Assembly (NCBI GenBank): GCA_951799405.1
Contig: OX637354.1
Location: forward strand, 2,356,001 to 2,420,000
Length of the DNA stretch: 64,000 nucleotides
Source of the DNA: Agapetus fuscipes
Taxonomy: Eukaryota > Arthropoda > Insecta > Trichoptera > Glossosomatidae
Direction of reading: 5' to 3'
The notes beneath the pieces were generated by a model, which saw only the letters and a program-made list of their open reading frames with translations, was not told the origin of the DNA and searched no databases. Positions 51,527 to 61,424 of this stretch are shown piece by piece (positions within the stretch are counted from its first letter, which is position 1; every line of letters begins with the position of its first letter). Position numbers and translations under genes: made by a program.

Positions 51527-51725
51527 TCCTTGACAAATACGTCGGTATTAGTCTAACCTCCCAAACAGTAAAAATTGGTTCACTTTGCGAATGTCACCGC
51601 TGTTTCAGGGCGGTAAGACCTTAAGGGTGTGTGCTTATTTGAGATTCGTTGCAAGAGTGAAATACACGCGTCTACTTGTAAACATGCATCAATTATGAAT
51701 CTTACATATTAATAAATATTTCCAT
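51527..51725 (+). mobile_element. V unit, diverged
   Basis: AACAGTAAAAATTGGTTCAC and AATGTCACCGCTGTTTCAGG. The tail is lost. Confidence 0.6.
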
Positions 51726-51825
51726 TTGGACAGGACAACGTCGGTCGGGCAGCAAGTAGATATATAAAATGAAGTAACGGATATGGATTGAGATCTGTTT
51801 ATGGTTGGATTGTTGTACTAAGGTT

Positions 51826-52010
51826 TTGACCGGTCACAGTCTACTGGTTAATGCTTCAGACTTGTAGTCGAAGGATAGTGGATAGGAGTTTAAGGCTTAC
51901 ACGGCCAGCGGTTCATGCTTTTCGGAATCTGTTGCTGTGGTCTGTGGAAGTTGGAACTTCCGGACGTTTCACCCATGTCTGTGATGGGATCATCAAGCGT
52001 GAAAATTATG
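51826..52010 (-). mobile_element. Penelope-like end with hammerhead-like core
   Basis: On the minus strand, CTTGATGA (51997-51990), CCCAT/ATGGG stem, GAAA (51970-51967), CGTCCGG. A SINE-B2-like head scrap (GACCGGTCACAGTCTACTGG) lies at 51828-51875 on plus. Confidence 0.5.
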
Positions 52011-52179
52011 TGATGGTGACAGGCGCGTGCATAGGGTAAAGGCAAATACATTTCAGAATACATAAATGTTTTCTCCCATTACTATAAAAAAACACATTTG
52101 AAATTGAATAAAGTGCTAACGATGCGATGGCTCCAATTGAACTTAAATTTTTAATTAAAATTTGAAGAATGAGACTCAA

Positions 52180-52440
52180 AGTTTTTCTTCACGAGTTGAG
52201 TTTTATTTTTTCGAGCGCTTTCGATGTTATCACGTCATTATCAAGAAGACAACTGAAGTTCTAAGTATTCAAGTACTTTCGACCTTCAATATTCAGGTCA
52301 TTATCAAGACCTGAATATTGAAGGTCGAAAGTACTTTAGGTAGAAAATATTATTGTGAAAATAAAACTACGTTTTAGAAAAAAAATATAAAATATTTTAA
52401 ATAAAATGAATTTTCACTGTGTGAATACACAAACCTTACA
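52180..52440 (-). mobile_element. Two Penelope-like motifs, one a long hairpin
   Basis: 52215-52250 (-): CTTGATAATGACGTGATAAC, then ATCGAAAGCG. 52275-52340: CTTTCGACCTTCAATATTCA and its complement around CATTATCAAG. 52415-52437 shares GTGTGAATACACAAACC with 17547. Confidence 0.5.
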
Positions 52441-52465
52441 AAATCTAATATTTTTTTATAAGTGA

Positions 52466-52714
52466 ATTGACTTATATGTAGGTTAGTATGAGGCTGACTA
52501 GCCATGCTGTAAAAAAATATTCACTTTACCAATGTCACTGCTGTTTCAGGGAAGGTCGGAAAAATTTGCAGACTTATCTTCATTTGAGGATTGGTTTTGA
52601 ATTGTATTTACACATTCAGCATTTGTAAGCGCGAACTTACGCGTGCCTGTTTGTGGGCATGCATTTAATAAGAATTTAAATGTTAAATATATTTGCAACT
52701 CAGATTAGATTAAA
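52466..52714 (+). mobile_element. V unit
   Basis: Head GACTTATATGTAGGTTAGTA, body diverged, tail CAGATTAGATTAAAGG. Confidence 0.7.
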
Positions 52715-53188
52715 GGATTGTACACAAACGCTGTTTTTGTACAATCGGGTACAACATCTGATCTGCTTTCTGTTTGGATTGCTCCGATTGCGCTCAGTTA
52801 ATTTTAGATAATTTACTGCGGTCTCGCCATAACTTATACAGTATGTATATATTTGTTTTGTCCGTACGGTAAAGGGGCGTAATGAATTGTTAAGGAATTT
52901 ATGAGGGTTGCGGAGGGAGGGTAAGAGGGAGAGTTTTGTGGGGAAGGGTGAATTTGCAATTGCTTGTAGGGCCGCTTCATAAAACATAAGTTGCAAAATA
53001 TGACGGCGAAACGGTTCTATTCTGATATTTTTGGGAATGGTTTATGTTTTTGTGATGCGAGTGTGTCTCTAGATGTACGTGTTTGGATAGTTTAACTAGT
53101 GTTTCCTCAAATATTCTAACAAAATCTCATGTTCTAGTTCGCAATGTTTTGAGAACAGTCCTTATGTTACACTATATAAAGGGCTAAG
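52715..53188. other. Unassigned sequence
   Basis: Purine-rich at 52905-52950. Nothing recognised. Confidence 0.3.
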
Positions 53189-53743
53189 TCTCTGCAGAGC
53201 TGCCTCCATTTCTTTCTAACCTTGATGATGATGATGAGTTGATGATTTCTTTATAGCGCCGTTTCGTGATGTATTCACTCCAAGGGCGCTGGTGCAAACG
53301 ATGCCAGAAATTTGCTTGTCTTCAGTGCATTCCGGAACTTTCCATGGTCCTCTAGCTCTCTCACATGATGTGGCAGGTGGTTCCAGGCCAGAGGGCCAGC
53401 AACTGCAAATGCACGCTCTACAAACATTGTGTTAACTCTTCTTATAGGTTCTTCAATCCTTGATTTGGCTCTAGTCTCAGCCGAGCACAGTGTTAGGCTT
53501 TTTTTGCCGACAAACCTCTTTCCATTCATTCACATCCATCCCCTTTTTCATACATTTTCTTCTTTTACACTCACCTTGTATAGCCCATTCTTTCACAATC
53601 TCTTCAATGTGATAACTCCATACTTTTCACGGTCGTCGCTTACCACTTTTTCCTTTTACACTTCGTCTGTATATGCACTTTGTCAGTCTATCATCATTCA
53701 TTCTTTCCACATGTCCAAACCATCTCATCACACTCTTTTGTAC
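53189..53743 (-). mobile_element. R1 LINE 3' end split by a C2 LINE
   Basis: R1 is present at 53189-53225 and 53513-53743 (RWFGHVERMNDDRLTKC, then frame changes). In intact copies these two pieces are contiguous (compare 75-115). Confidence 0.75.
53226..53512 (-). mobile_element. C2 LINE 3' end inside R1
   Basis: 84-codon minus frame: GKKSLTLCSAETRAKSRIEE, VERAFAVAGPLAWNHLPHHV, ending APAPLE, with an ATG-repeat tail at 53225-53240. Close to 15232-15470. Confidence 0.85.
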
Positions 53744-54025
53744 TGATGTCATACAGCGAGTGGCCTGCTTAAAGTGGCACTGGGCTGGTGACGTCTCGCA
53801 AGGCAGGACCATGACAGGTGGCCGAAAAGGATCGTCCAGTGACGGCCCAGGATGCCCATGCGGGAAGTGAGGAGACCCCAACTGAGGTGGCTGGACGACA
53901 TCAAGGGAACTGCAGGCAGAGGATGGCTAAACACAGCAGCTGATAGACACAAATGCAGAGGATTGGAGGAGGCCTACGTCCATGAGTGGGCTGGTAAAGG
54001 CTGAAGAAGAAGAAGATGAAGAATG
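53744..54025 (+). mobile_element. R2 LINE 3' end
   Basis: DVIQRVACLKWHWAGDVSQG, GRKGSSSDGPGCP and the LRWLDDIKGTAG track in the next frame. GAAGAAGAAGATGAAG tail. Confidence 0.75.
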
Positions 54026-54112
54026 TGAAGTGTGTTTTTTACTTTTGTGAGTGTTTTTCTAGGTGTAGGTGTTTGGATAAAGAATTGTACCAGTAGTACC
54101 GCCGTTCCATGA

Positions 54113-54348
54113 ACCGGGGTGGCATTGGCAAAAGTAAATATCGGTTCACTTTGCCAATGCCACCCCGGTTCAGGGAACGGCGACAGTAGTTGCAAGGTTT
54201 ATATTCATGAGAGGTTTTGTATATTGGTATGCACACATGCAGAATGTGTAGGCGCGAACCTATATGTGCCTGTCTGTGGGCATGCATTTAATATGAGCCT
54301 TAAGTGTTAACATATCTTTGCAGCTTAGATTATGGATTATTATAGATT
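54113..54348 (+). mobile_element. Diverged V (GGCGCGAAC type) with head palindrome
   Basis: GAACCGGGGTGGCATTGGCA at 54113 is the complement of TGCCAATGCCACCCCGGTTC at 54154, about 20 bp apart. The rest matches 22707-22907. Confidence 0.75.
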
Positions 54349-54696
54349 ACCTCGAATATTCTAGCAAAATCTCACATGTTCCAATAGCACTTTTGGGTTC
54401 TGCTATTTGAATTTAAGGGCAGTTTATCTCAGTGCAGGGAATAATCGGATAAGTGATTCTCCCATACGAATGTGTAATGAAAGTTTGGGGCTAACTTTAG
54501 TCCGAGACTAGATGGAACTCGGCGCTAAGTTTATTCTGGAACAAGGGACCAACTTAGCATGTGATTAGTTTCAATTGTCCTCCCACCATAATGGAGTCGA
54601 TCCCGTAGATAGGTGATGAAAATCTACACGTTCATGCTTATGTGTGTGCATGAAGAGTGAACATTAATTGAAATATTTTTATTTTGTTACATATCT
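54349..54696. other. Unassigned sequence
   Basis: Nothing recognised. Confidence 0.3.
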
Positions 54697-54738
54697 TAAT
54701 GTTACATATCTTTGCAACTTAGATAAGATTAGATAAGA
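54697..54738 (+). mobile_element. V tail scrap
   Basis: GTTACATATCTTTGCAACTT then AGATAAGATTAGATAAG. Confidence 0.6.
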
Positions 54739-54895
54739 CACCTCAAGAGCCCTCTGTGAGCTTGGTAGTCACCATAAAAGCCTAAATTCTCAAGCACGAT
54801 CCGTTTTCTGGAAAGATGGATGGATCTTGGGTGACCGGTCTTTGGTAAATGTATATATATTTTTTAACCCAACGAAAGGCATACTTGAAAATAAC
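54739..54895 (-). mobile_element. SINE-B2, central part
   Basis: CACCTCAAGAGCCCTCTGTG to AACCCAACGAAAGGCATAC (plus orientation). Confidence 0.65.
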
Positions 54896-55524
54896 ATATT
54901 GTAGTGTTTTTGGGTTCAAAAAGTCTCTAAATTAAAACATACAAGTCTACTTTCAGGATCTTTATTTGCACTTAATTTATTTTTACAAATTTACATTTAT
55001 TTTTAACACTTTTGGTAACACAAATTTATTTTTCACTGTTCAGTATCGCTTACACTCTTCAAATCAAAGCCAACTATCTCACTGGCCTAGCGCACTCAAT
55101 TCTACGCCTTACATACTTCACAGACAGTACTTTCCAGTGACTAATTTTGTCAGCACATTCGCGAACATTCTACCAAGTTCAAGACTACAAAAGGATCATT
55201 TAATTTCTAGATTTCTTAAGTCTATAATTATTGCTACCTACGGTGTACACCTATATTAATCAACTTTTGACATAACATTATAATAACTATTACTACCTAC
55301 GATGTACACCTATATTAATCTACTATTTACATTACACTATGTTTCTCACTTTAACTTCTGTACTGGTGGTTTCACGGCACGATTACTAAGAGTACTGCCT
55401 CCTTACAGCACCGCAGTCCGTATTCTCGCATGAACCAGATTGTGCGAGAAGATTCTCGAGTGGATATTTCGAGCAAATACGAGAAGTACCAAAAGTAAAA
55501 AGTATCAAATACTTACGTCTATAC
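54896..55524. other. Unassigned, with a small duplication
   Basis: 55230-55263 and 55288-55322 share ACCTACGGTGTACACCTATA-type sequence. Nothing else. Confidence 0.4.
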
Positions 55525-55637
55525 ACAGAGCATGTTTTAAAATGTAAATGGTATATTTTTTGTGCTCCACTAGGATTCAAACCTACGACCTTCTATTTAC
55601 GAATCCGAAATGTTAACCTCTAGACTGCGGACCGCTC
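55525..55637 (-). mobile_element. SINE-B2 head
   Basis: Minus strand: GCGGTCCGCAGTCTAGAGGT, GGTTTGAATCC, GTGGAGCACAAAAAA. Confidence 0.7.
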
Positions 55638-55916
55638 ATAATGATGACGTCTGTAACTCCTTTCAGGCAAAGGTAATATTAGATGTCATAGAAAAATAAG
55701 ATTCCTTTCAAATGTAGATAACGCTACTCTATGTAAATAACTCTGAGTACACCACATTACGTTTATAATGATAAGAAAAAAATATGTTAACTTAAACAGC
55801 ACCCCTTTAGGGCGTTTTACTTTCAATACATATTTAATAACTGACAGTGCTATTCTTAAACATTTTGGTCGTCCGTTGAGCCCTCGCTTTGACAAACTAA
55901 TGATGCCTGGGCCTAC

Positions 55917-56176
55917 CGCAACGCAACTAAGCTACACATATAGTGTAACTTCATGCCTGCGTTTCCGCGAAGGGGTCGCATGTGTCGCTTCGGGATCTAT
56001 TTATTTTTAAAGGTAAGGGGGCCGGCCTCACACCAACCACTTTCAGTTGAAGTGGGGTTTCCCAGCTCCCGGAGGGGCTGGTTCTCATTTCTTGTGAAGG
56101 CCGAGTAAGCCTTTGAGATCGAACCCTTGCTCTCGGCATGGAATGCAAGCATTCTACCAATTGAGCTATCGACCTG
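55917..56176 (-). mobile_element. SINE-A half of composite SINE B-A (copy 3)
   Basis: Same internal deletion as copies 1 and 2, and the same CAGGCA variant (TGCCTGCGT in plus orientation). Confidence 0.85.
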
Positions 56177-56404
56177 CTTGATCGTCGTTGCTACAAAGCG
56201 CCAATTCTCAAGCAAGACCCAGTTGCTGTAAGGCTGGATGGGACTTTGGTGACCGGTCATTGGTTAAGGTTTTATGAATTTTTCAACCCAGCGAAGAGCA
56301 AATTTGAAAATATAAATGGTATATTCTTTGTGATCCGCCGGGAATCAAACCCACAACCATCCCATTCAGAGTCCGAAGTGTTACCACTGAACTACGGACC
56401 GGTC
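56177..56404 (-). mobile_element. SINE-B1 half of composite SINE B-A (copy 3)
   Basis: Head CCGTAGTTCAGTGGTAACAC. Joins SINE-A at GATCAAGCAGGTCGATAGC (minus strand), a slightly shorter joint than in copy 1. Confidence 0.85.
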
Positions 56405-56552
56405 TGATCGAATTTTGGTAATATTTGTATGTAGACTAATCAGCTGTTCACTTGCGGCCATCTTTGGTCGACAGGTTCATACAAATGCATCATTAGTTTG
56501 TCAAAGCATTGGCTCAACGGACGACTCAAATGTCTAAGAATAGCACGGTTTT

Positions 56553-56777
56553 AGTTTGAGTTTTAGACTCGGGTTACATATATACCAGATCAGCCGACCC
56601 ATTTAGCGTGAATATATTTTTGTCGCATGAAAAGGATTTTGATCACAATGGTTTCGGGTATTTTGTATGGCGGTGGTACGTATATGGGGTGAGTTATGAA
56701 GGTCCACTGTCGCCTGAAGGGTGGGTACACGGAAGGGGCGGTTACGAATTAATAAAGTGCGACCTCTAACAGGGATG
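56553..56777. other. Unassigned sequence
   Basis: Nothing recognised. Confidence 0.3.
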
Positions 56778-56848
56778 CCGGTCCGTAGTCTAATGGTTAG
56801 CGCCTCGGACTGGTAAATGTAAGGTCGTGTGTTCGAATTCATAAACTG
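56778..56848 (+). mobile_element. SINE-B2 head fragment
   Basis: CCGGTCCGTAGTCTAATGGT then GTGTGTTCGAATTC. Confidence 0.7.
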
Positions 56849-56895
56849 TCACCTCTCACTGGGATGCCACGCACAACATTTTGAAGAAGAAAACC

Positions 56896-57110
56896 TGTCC
56901 GTAGTCTAGTGGTTAGCGCTTCGGACTCGTAAATGGAAGGTTGTCTGTTTAAATCCCAGCGGAGTATAAAAATATAACATTTCAATTTTCAAATATGCTC
57001 TTCGCTGGGTTGAAAAATTCACATACGTTTACCAATGGTCCATCCAGCCACACAGCAACTGGGTCTTGATTGAGAATTGACGTATTGTAGCGATGTCCAA
57101 GCTTATAAAA
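56896..57110 (+). mobile_element. SINE-B2 half of composite SINE B-A (copy 4)
   Basis: Head TGTCCGTAGTCTAGTGGTTA. Ends GATGTCCAAGCTTATAAAAA, then SINE-A at once. Confidence 0.8.
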
Positions 57111-57112
57111 AG

Positions 57113-57450
57113 TCCGGTCGATAGTTCAGTTGGTAGAGTGCTTGCATTCCATGCTGAGATCAAGGGTTCGATCTCCACTTAGGGTGTCAGAAATGATTTT
57201 CCGTGTCGGTGTTTATTTCAAATTAAAATAAATATCGGCAAGGTTTACTCAGCCTTCAAAAAAATAAGAACTAGCCCCCTCGGTAGCTTGAAAACTCCCA
57301 CTTCAAATGAAGTGGTTAGTGTGAGGCCGGCCCCCTTACCCGGAAAAATATATAGGTCCCAAATCGAAACATGCTACCTACTCATTCGGGGATACCGCAG
57401 GCAAGAATTTAAACTGTATGTCTAGCTTACTTTCGTTCTTGTTTTAGTTG
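57113..57450 (+). mobile_element. SINE-A half of composite SINE B-A (copy 4)
   Basis: Complete SINE-A with the middle region that copies 1-3 have lost, plus the CAGGCAAGAA variant. Confidence 0.8.
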
Positions 57451-57810
57451 CGTTAAAGCTTAGTATTATTTTCTTTGTAAAATAAGTGTGCGTTTTTTTA
57501 TCCTTGGAAATATAATCTTGAACAGGCTATGTAAGAGATTCAAAATGAATAAAAAGGGACGAGCAGTAAGTCCTACAACCATAAAAAAATATGCCATTCA
57601 TAGGAACGGTCAAACAAGGGTCCTGATTTACACACAAACTTTAGGCAGAATATTCAATTGAATAAGAATTCTAAATGTTTTTATTGTAACTTACATTTTT
57701 GGGATGGCTTCTAATGATTCAAACAGAGATAAATTTCCTGAAACATGATCCATCTAATTAAAAACCATTTGATTCAATTTACTTTTAGAAATCGGTATCT
57801 GTACTGTACT
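57451..57810. other. Unassigned sequence
   Basis: Nothing recognised. Confidence 0.3.
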
Positions 57811-57962
57811 GTATCCTGCCGCCGTTCCACTAGGAGTGGCCGGTACCTCCGCAGATGCACCTCCACTTTTTTCTGTCCTTACAAACTACTTTCATTTCCT
57901 CAATATTCATCACCTTTTTCATACATACTCTTCTCTTATTCTCACTCTGTATCGATATTTCT
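57811..57962 (-). mobile_element. R1-type LINE 3' end
   Basis: CTGTACTGTATCCTGCCGCC tail side, then the minus-strand MKKVMNIEEMKVVCKDRKKW-like track. Confidence 0.7.
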
Positions 57963-58095
57963 TGTTAGGATAATTAATTTGGTGAGCGCTGTTTTGTATG
58001 AATCACACCTCAAGAATCCTCTGCAAGCTTTGTCGTCGCTGTAGAAAGCGTCAATTCTCAAGCAAGACCCAGTTGCTGTAAGGCTGGATGAAATT
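57963..58095 (-). mobile_element. SINE-B2 3' part
   Basis: GGATAATTAATTTGGTGAGC to AGACCCAGTTGCTGTAAGGC. Confidence 0.7.
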
Positions 58096-58255
58096 TTAGA
58101 GGTCTTTTAGGACCGGAAGTTTGAAGCTATGGTCTTCCGATCCTTCATCTTCCTCCTAGGTGCCCATTCATGTAATGCGTTTGGGGATGCGTGAGTTGGG
58201 AATCTTGTGCACATGTCCAGCCCATCTCAATTTCTGCAGTTTCATATTTGTCAGT
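58096..58255 (-). mobile_element. LINE C-terminal fragment, other family
   Basis: The minus strand reads MKLQKLRWAGHVHKIPNSRI, then PKR. This is the LRWxGHVxRMPxxRxPKR motif of RTE-like C-termini, not seen in R1-R4. Confidence 0.55.
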
Positions 58256-58326
58256 TATCAGTAACCTTGTATCAGTAACCTGCGTATAAACGGAATTTGG
58301 GTGACTGTTAATTCGATAATCTTCAA

Positions 58327-58570
58327 TCCAAGTCTAAAAGATATATTGACAATTATGATTTAGATTGCATGCATTCCCATATGCAGACACGTATAAAATA
58401 AGGCTAACACATGCAGCCTGTGAACTAAAAACATAAAAAAAAACAATCTTAAATGATCATCATCGTTGAAACTGTTGCCTAACTTTCCTTATACAAAGGT
58501 GACATTAGAAAAGTGAGCCATTTTTTAAAAGTCTGGGTGGTTAGGCTCATGCCAACCAATAAGTCAAGGA
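58327..58570 (-). mobile_element. V unit, diverged
   Basis: Tail CCAAGTCTAAAAGATATATTG to head CCAACCAATAAGTCAAGGA. Confidence 0.65.
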
Positions 58571-58624
58571 ACAAGGTTATTATAATCATCATATATAATT
58601 AACATGATCATAAGTCGTAGGTGA

Positions 58625-59135
58625 ATTGGATTAGGTACTAAAAATCGATCGTAAGTAAGCAAATGGACAATCGTCGGCAAACTTGCTACGAATAAATGAT
58701 CCTAGGCAAACTAACTACGCATAGAGGAACGTAGGCAAATTCGCTACGTAAAGAAGATCGTAGGCAAAGTTACTGCGCAAAGAGGAACGTAGGCAAAATT
58801 GCTACGTATCGAGGATCGTAGGTAAAGTAACTACGTATAGAAGATCGTAGGCCAAGTTGCTACGCATCAGGGATCGTAGACAAACTTACTACGCATGAAG
58901 AAATGTTGGTAAAGTTGATACGTATAAAGGATCGTAGGCTAAGTTGCTACGTATAAAATTTCGTAGAAAAAGTTGCTACGCATTGAGGATCGTAGAAAAA
59001 GTTGCTACGCAATGAGGATCGTAGGCAAACTTGCTACGAATAGAAGATTGCACATAAACTCGTCTACGAATAGAGGATCGGAGAGAAAATTTTCAGTTGA
59101 TTGTAGGTAATTTACTACAAATTACGGATTGTAGA
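58625..59135 (+). repeat. Minisatellite with hairpin-forming units
   Basis: About 16-17 imperfect units of 27-30 bp: GATCGTAGGCAAAGTTGCTA then CGCATAGAG. Each unit contains CGTAG and, about 9-10 bases on, its complement CTACG. The array decays at both ends. No ORF. Confidence 0.85.
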
Positions 59136-59635
59136 TCGTAGACCACTGAGCGCTGTTTTTGTTAAGACTTGAGAAGAGACTGGATGGACGTGACCGTTTT
59201 TTTAATATTGACAGTTGATTTTGTTAACCAAGAAAATGAAAATTATGAAAAATGAATTTTGTTTGTCTAAAAGTTAAATATGTATGAAGACCTTAAATGC
59301 CTCAAGAATTACATAACAACACAAAACGGGCAACCGAATAAAGAAATGAATTTATAAAATAAATATTACAAATAAGAATGATACAGGACTTGAAAACATA
59401 ATAAATATAATGGTTTGTCTTGGATACACAAGTCACATTAATCCTGTCGGAAAAAAAGTTAATTTCCAAAGTAGCTTTTAAAAGGAAATTAAGGTAGAAT
59501 GTTGGCTGCTCACCGCGCGGTAATGTTGAATCAAATTTATTTATTTCGTAAACCACAAATCGTCCGCCCAGTGCTTGTTTGGCTTATCTACCATTTGATT
59601 CAAACGCGACCTTTCAAAGAAATTGTCTTGAGAAT
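59136..59635. other. Unassigned sequence
   Basis: 59560-59625 is the inverted partner of 5835-5895. Otherwise AT-rich and featureless. Confidence 0.35.
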
Positions 59636-59790
59636 CACATTCTACACAATCTGAGTTGAGAAATAAATGCAAAACACGATAATGTGAGAGTTGTTTTAAA
59701 TATTTTTAAAACCAATTTCCAGTTGTTGCAAGACATATTGGTCCAGTACACATGCAAACATGGCTCATGTGAAATCACCTCTGATGGAAT
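59636..59790 (-). repeat. Dispersed repeat, copy 2
   Basis: Inverted copy of 4385-4552. Confidence 0.55.
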
Positions 59791-60445
59791 AGAGTATGTA
59801 AGGGAAAGCAAGTGGTCGGTGCAATGCAATAGGAAGAATAGCAAAGAACAATCGATTGACGATGGATCTGAGAATGGCGGTACACAATGGCATATTGTTA
59901 CCGACTTTGATGTATGGAAGTGAAACATGGACAGTGAATGATAGCGAAATGAGTAATTACGGTGGAAATGAAGCATTTGAAAAGCATGACGGGAAAAACT
60001 CTGAAGGATAGAGTTAGGAATGAATGGGTAAAGATAGAATGTAATTTGAAAGAGGATGTGAAAGTTCAGGTACAAAAGAATATGATGAGATGGTTTGGGC
60101 ATGTGGAAAGAATGAATGATGATAGAGTGACAAAATATGTATGCAGAGGTAGTGTGAAAGGAAAAAGGGGTAGGACGACCGAGAAAAGTATGGAATATAT
60201 ATATACAAGGATAATTTATTTATATGTGAATTTATTTATGTGTGAATGATCAGATTGAGGAGATTGTGAAAGAATGAGATATGCAAAGTGAGCGTAAAAG
60301 AAGAAAATGCATGAAAAAGGTGATGGATATGAATGAATTGAAAGAGGTATGTAAGGATAGGAAAAAATGGAGGCAGCTCTGCAGAGGCTCTGGCCCCCCC
60401 TAGTGGAATGGCGACAGAGTTACAGTTACAGTATGGACATAAAAT
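59791..60445 (+). mobile_element. R1 LINE 3' end, frameshifted
   Basis: Tracks: AIGRIAKNNRLTMDLRMAVH, LPTLMYGSETWTVNDSEMS, MKHLKSMTGKTLKDRVRNEW, MMRWFGHVERMNDDRVTKYV. A 55-bp AT-rich block (about 60195-60250) interrupts the GRPRKVW..DQIEEI junction. GTTACAGTTACAG tail at 60419-60432. Confidence 0.8.
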
Positions 60446-60740
60446 ATAAGACAAACAATCACTAAGGTAACGAAATGTAAAAGACGTGTCTGTAATGTGT
60501 GTGAATGTGTATTAGTATGTGTTTGCCCTAATGTGTTTACCGAATGTCTAAAAGTGAACATTAGGCAAAACTGGCCAAATTGTGTTTTTATTCGAAAAGG
60601 CTTTTGCCAATGTTTTTTTTTGCCTTCGTGTTTTGATTCACCATTGTTTTAAGAATAATACGTTAAGTGGAATGCGATTCACAAATTTGTTTCGACATGG
60701 TTCAAAATTATCATATTTTTTACATAAAATTAAAAAAATT
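60446..60740. other. Unassigned sequence
   Basis: Nothing recognised. Confidence 0.3.
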
Positions 60741-60891
60741 CAAGGATCGAAAAAATGGTGATTTAATTGCAATGTTGGCGGCTAAGGCTATTTATAATCT
60801 TAGTTGCGAAGATATATTACTTTTAACATTCATATTAAATGCATTCCTTTAAGGAAGCAAACACGTATAAGTTTCGCGCTTACACATGTGG
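60741..60891. mobile_element. R4 coding end (+) facing a V tail (-)
   Basis: 60741-60786 (+) matches the R4 end (GATCGAAAAAATGGTGATTT, TTGGCGGCTAAGG). 60790-60891 (-) is the tail-side third of V. Normally both would be in the same orientation, so V is inverted here. Confidence 0.5.
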
Positions 60892-61046
60892 ACAAACATT
60901 TAAATCTGCTAGCTAAAAAAGCTGCAAATAGACCATGGTCTTACCCGAAAAACAAAAAAGTAAAAGTGAAATTTTCAAAAAAGTTCTTCTTATTTTTTTT
61001 GATTTGTGATAAACAAAAAAAAAACCTTATATCAGATCATGGATCC

Positions 61047-61374
61047 GGTCGATAGCTCAGTTGGTAGAGTGCTTGCATTCCATGCCGTGAGCTCGGGTTC
61101 GAATCCCGCCGAGGCGAGGGTGTCAGAAATGATTTCCCGTTTCGGTGTTTATTTCAAACCCCAAAATAAAAATACCGGCAAGGTTTACTCAGCCTTCACA
61201 AGAAATGAGTACCAGCCCCCTCGAGAGCTGGGAAACCCCCACTTCATCTGAAGTGGTTGGCGTAAGGCCGGCCCCCTTACCTGTAAAAATAAACAGGTTC
61301 AACTCGCCACATGCGACCCCCTCGGGGATAACGCGGCAAGAAGTTACACTATATGTGTAGCTTAGTTGCGTTGC
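61047..61374 (+). mobile_element. SINE-A, best full-length copy
   Basis: Head CCGGTCGATAGCTCAGTTGG, TAGAGTG, B-box GGTTCGAATCC. Body with CGTTTCGGTGTTTATTTC, TTCACAAGAAATGAGTACCA, GTTGGCGTAAGGCCGGCCCC; tail GCGGCAAGAAGTTACACTAT, GTGTAGCTTAGTTGCGTTGCG. The tRNA-like head covers the first 75 bases. Confidence 0.88.
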
Positions 61375-61424
61375 GAGTTGCGTATGGATCCTGACATGAA
61401 GAGGTCCAGCTATCTGTACCCTTA

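Larger units (their letters stand above)
55846..56552. mobile_element. Foldback element carrying a composite SINE
   Basis: 55846-55908 and 56484-56550 are inverted copies (GTGCTATTCTTAAACATTTT, CGTCCGTTGAGCC, CTTTGACAAACTAATGATGC). The composite SINE B-A lies between. Confidence 0.65.

Noticed and set aside
58625..59135. CRISPR-like array of 28-30-bp repeats
   Set aside because: There are no spacers between units, units are diverged, and the context is eukaryotic. It is a minisatellite.
61047..61121. tRNA gene (A-box and B-box-like sequence, GGTTCGAATCC)
   Set aside because: The same head recurs at the start of every SINE-A, with a degraded acceptor stem and a SINE body after it. The SINE-B and SINE-D heads were rejected as tRNA genes for the same reason.
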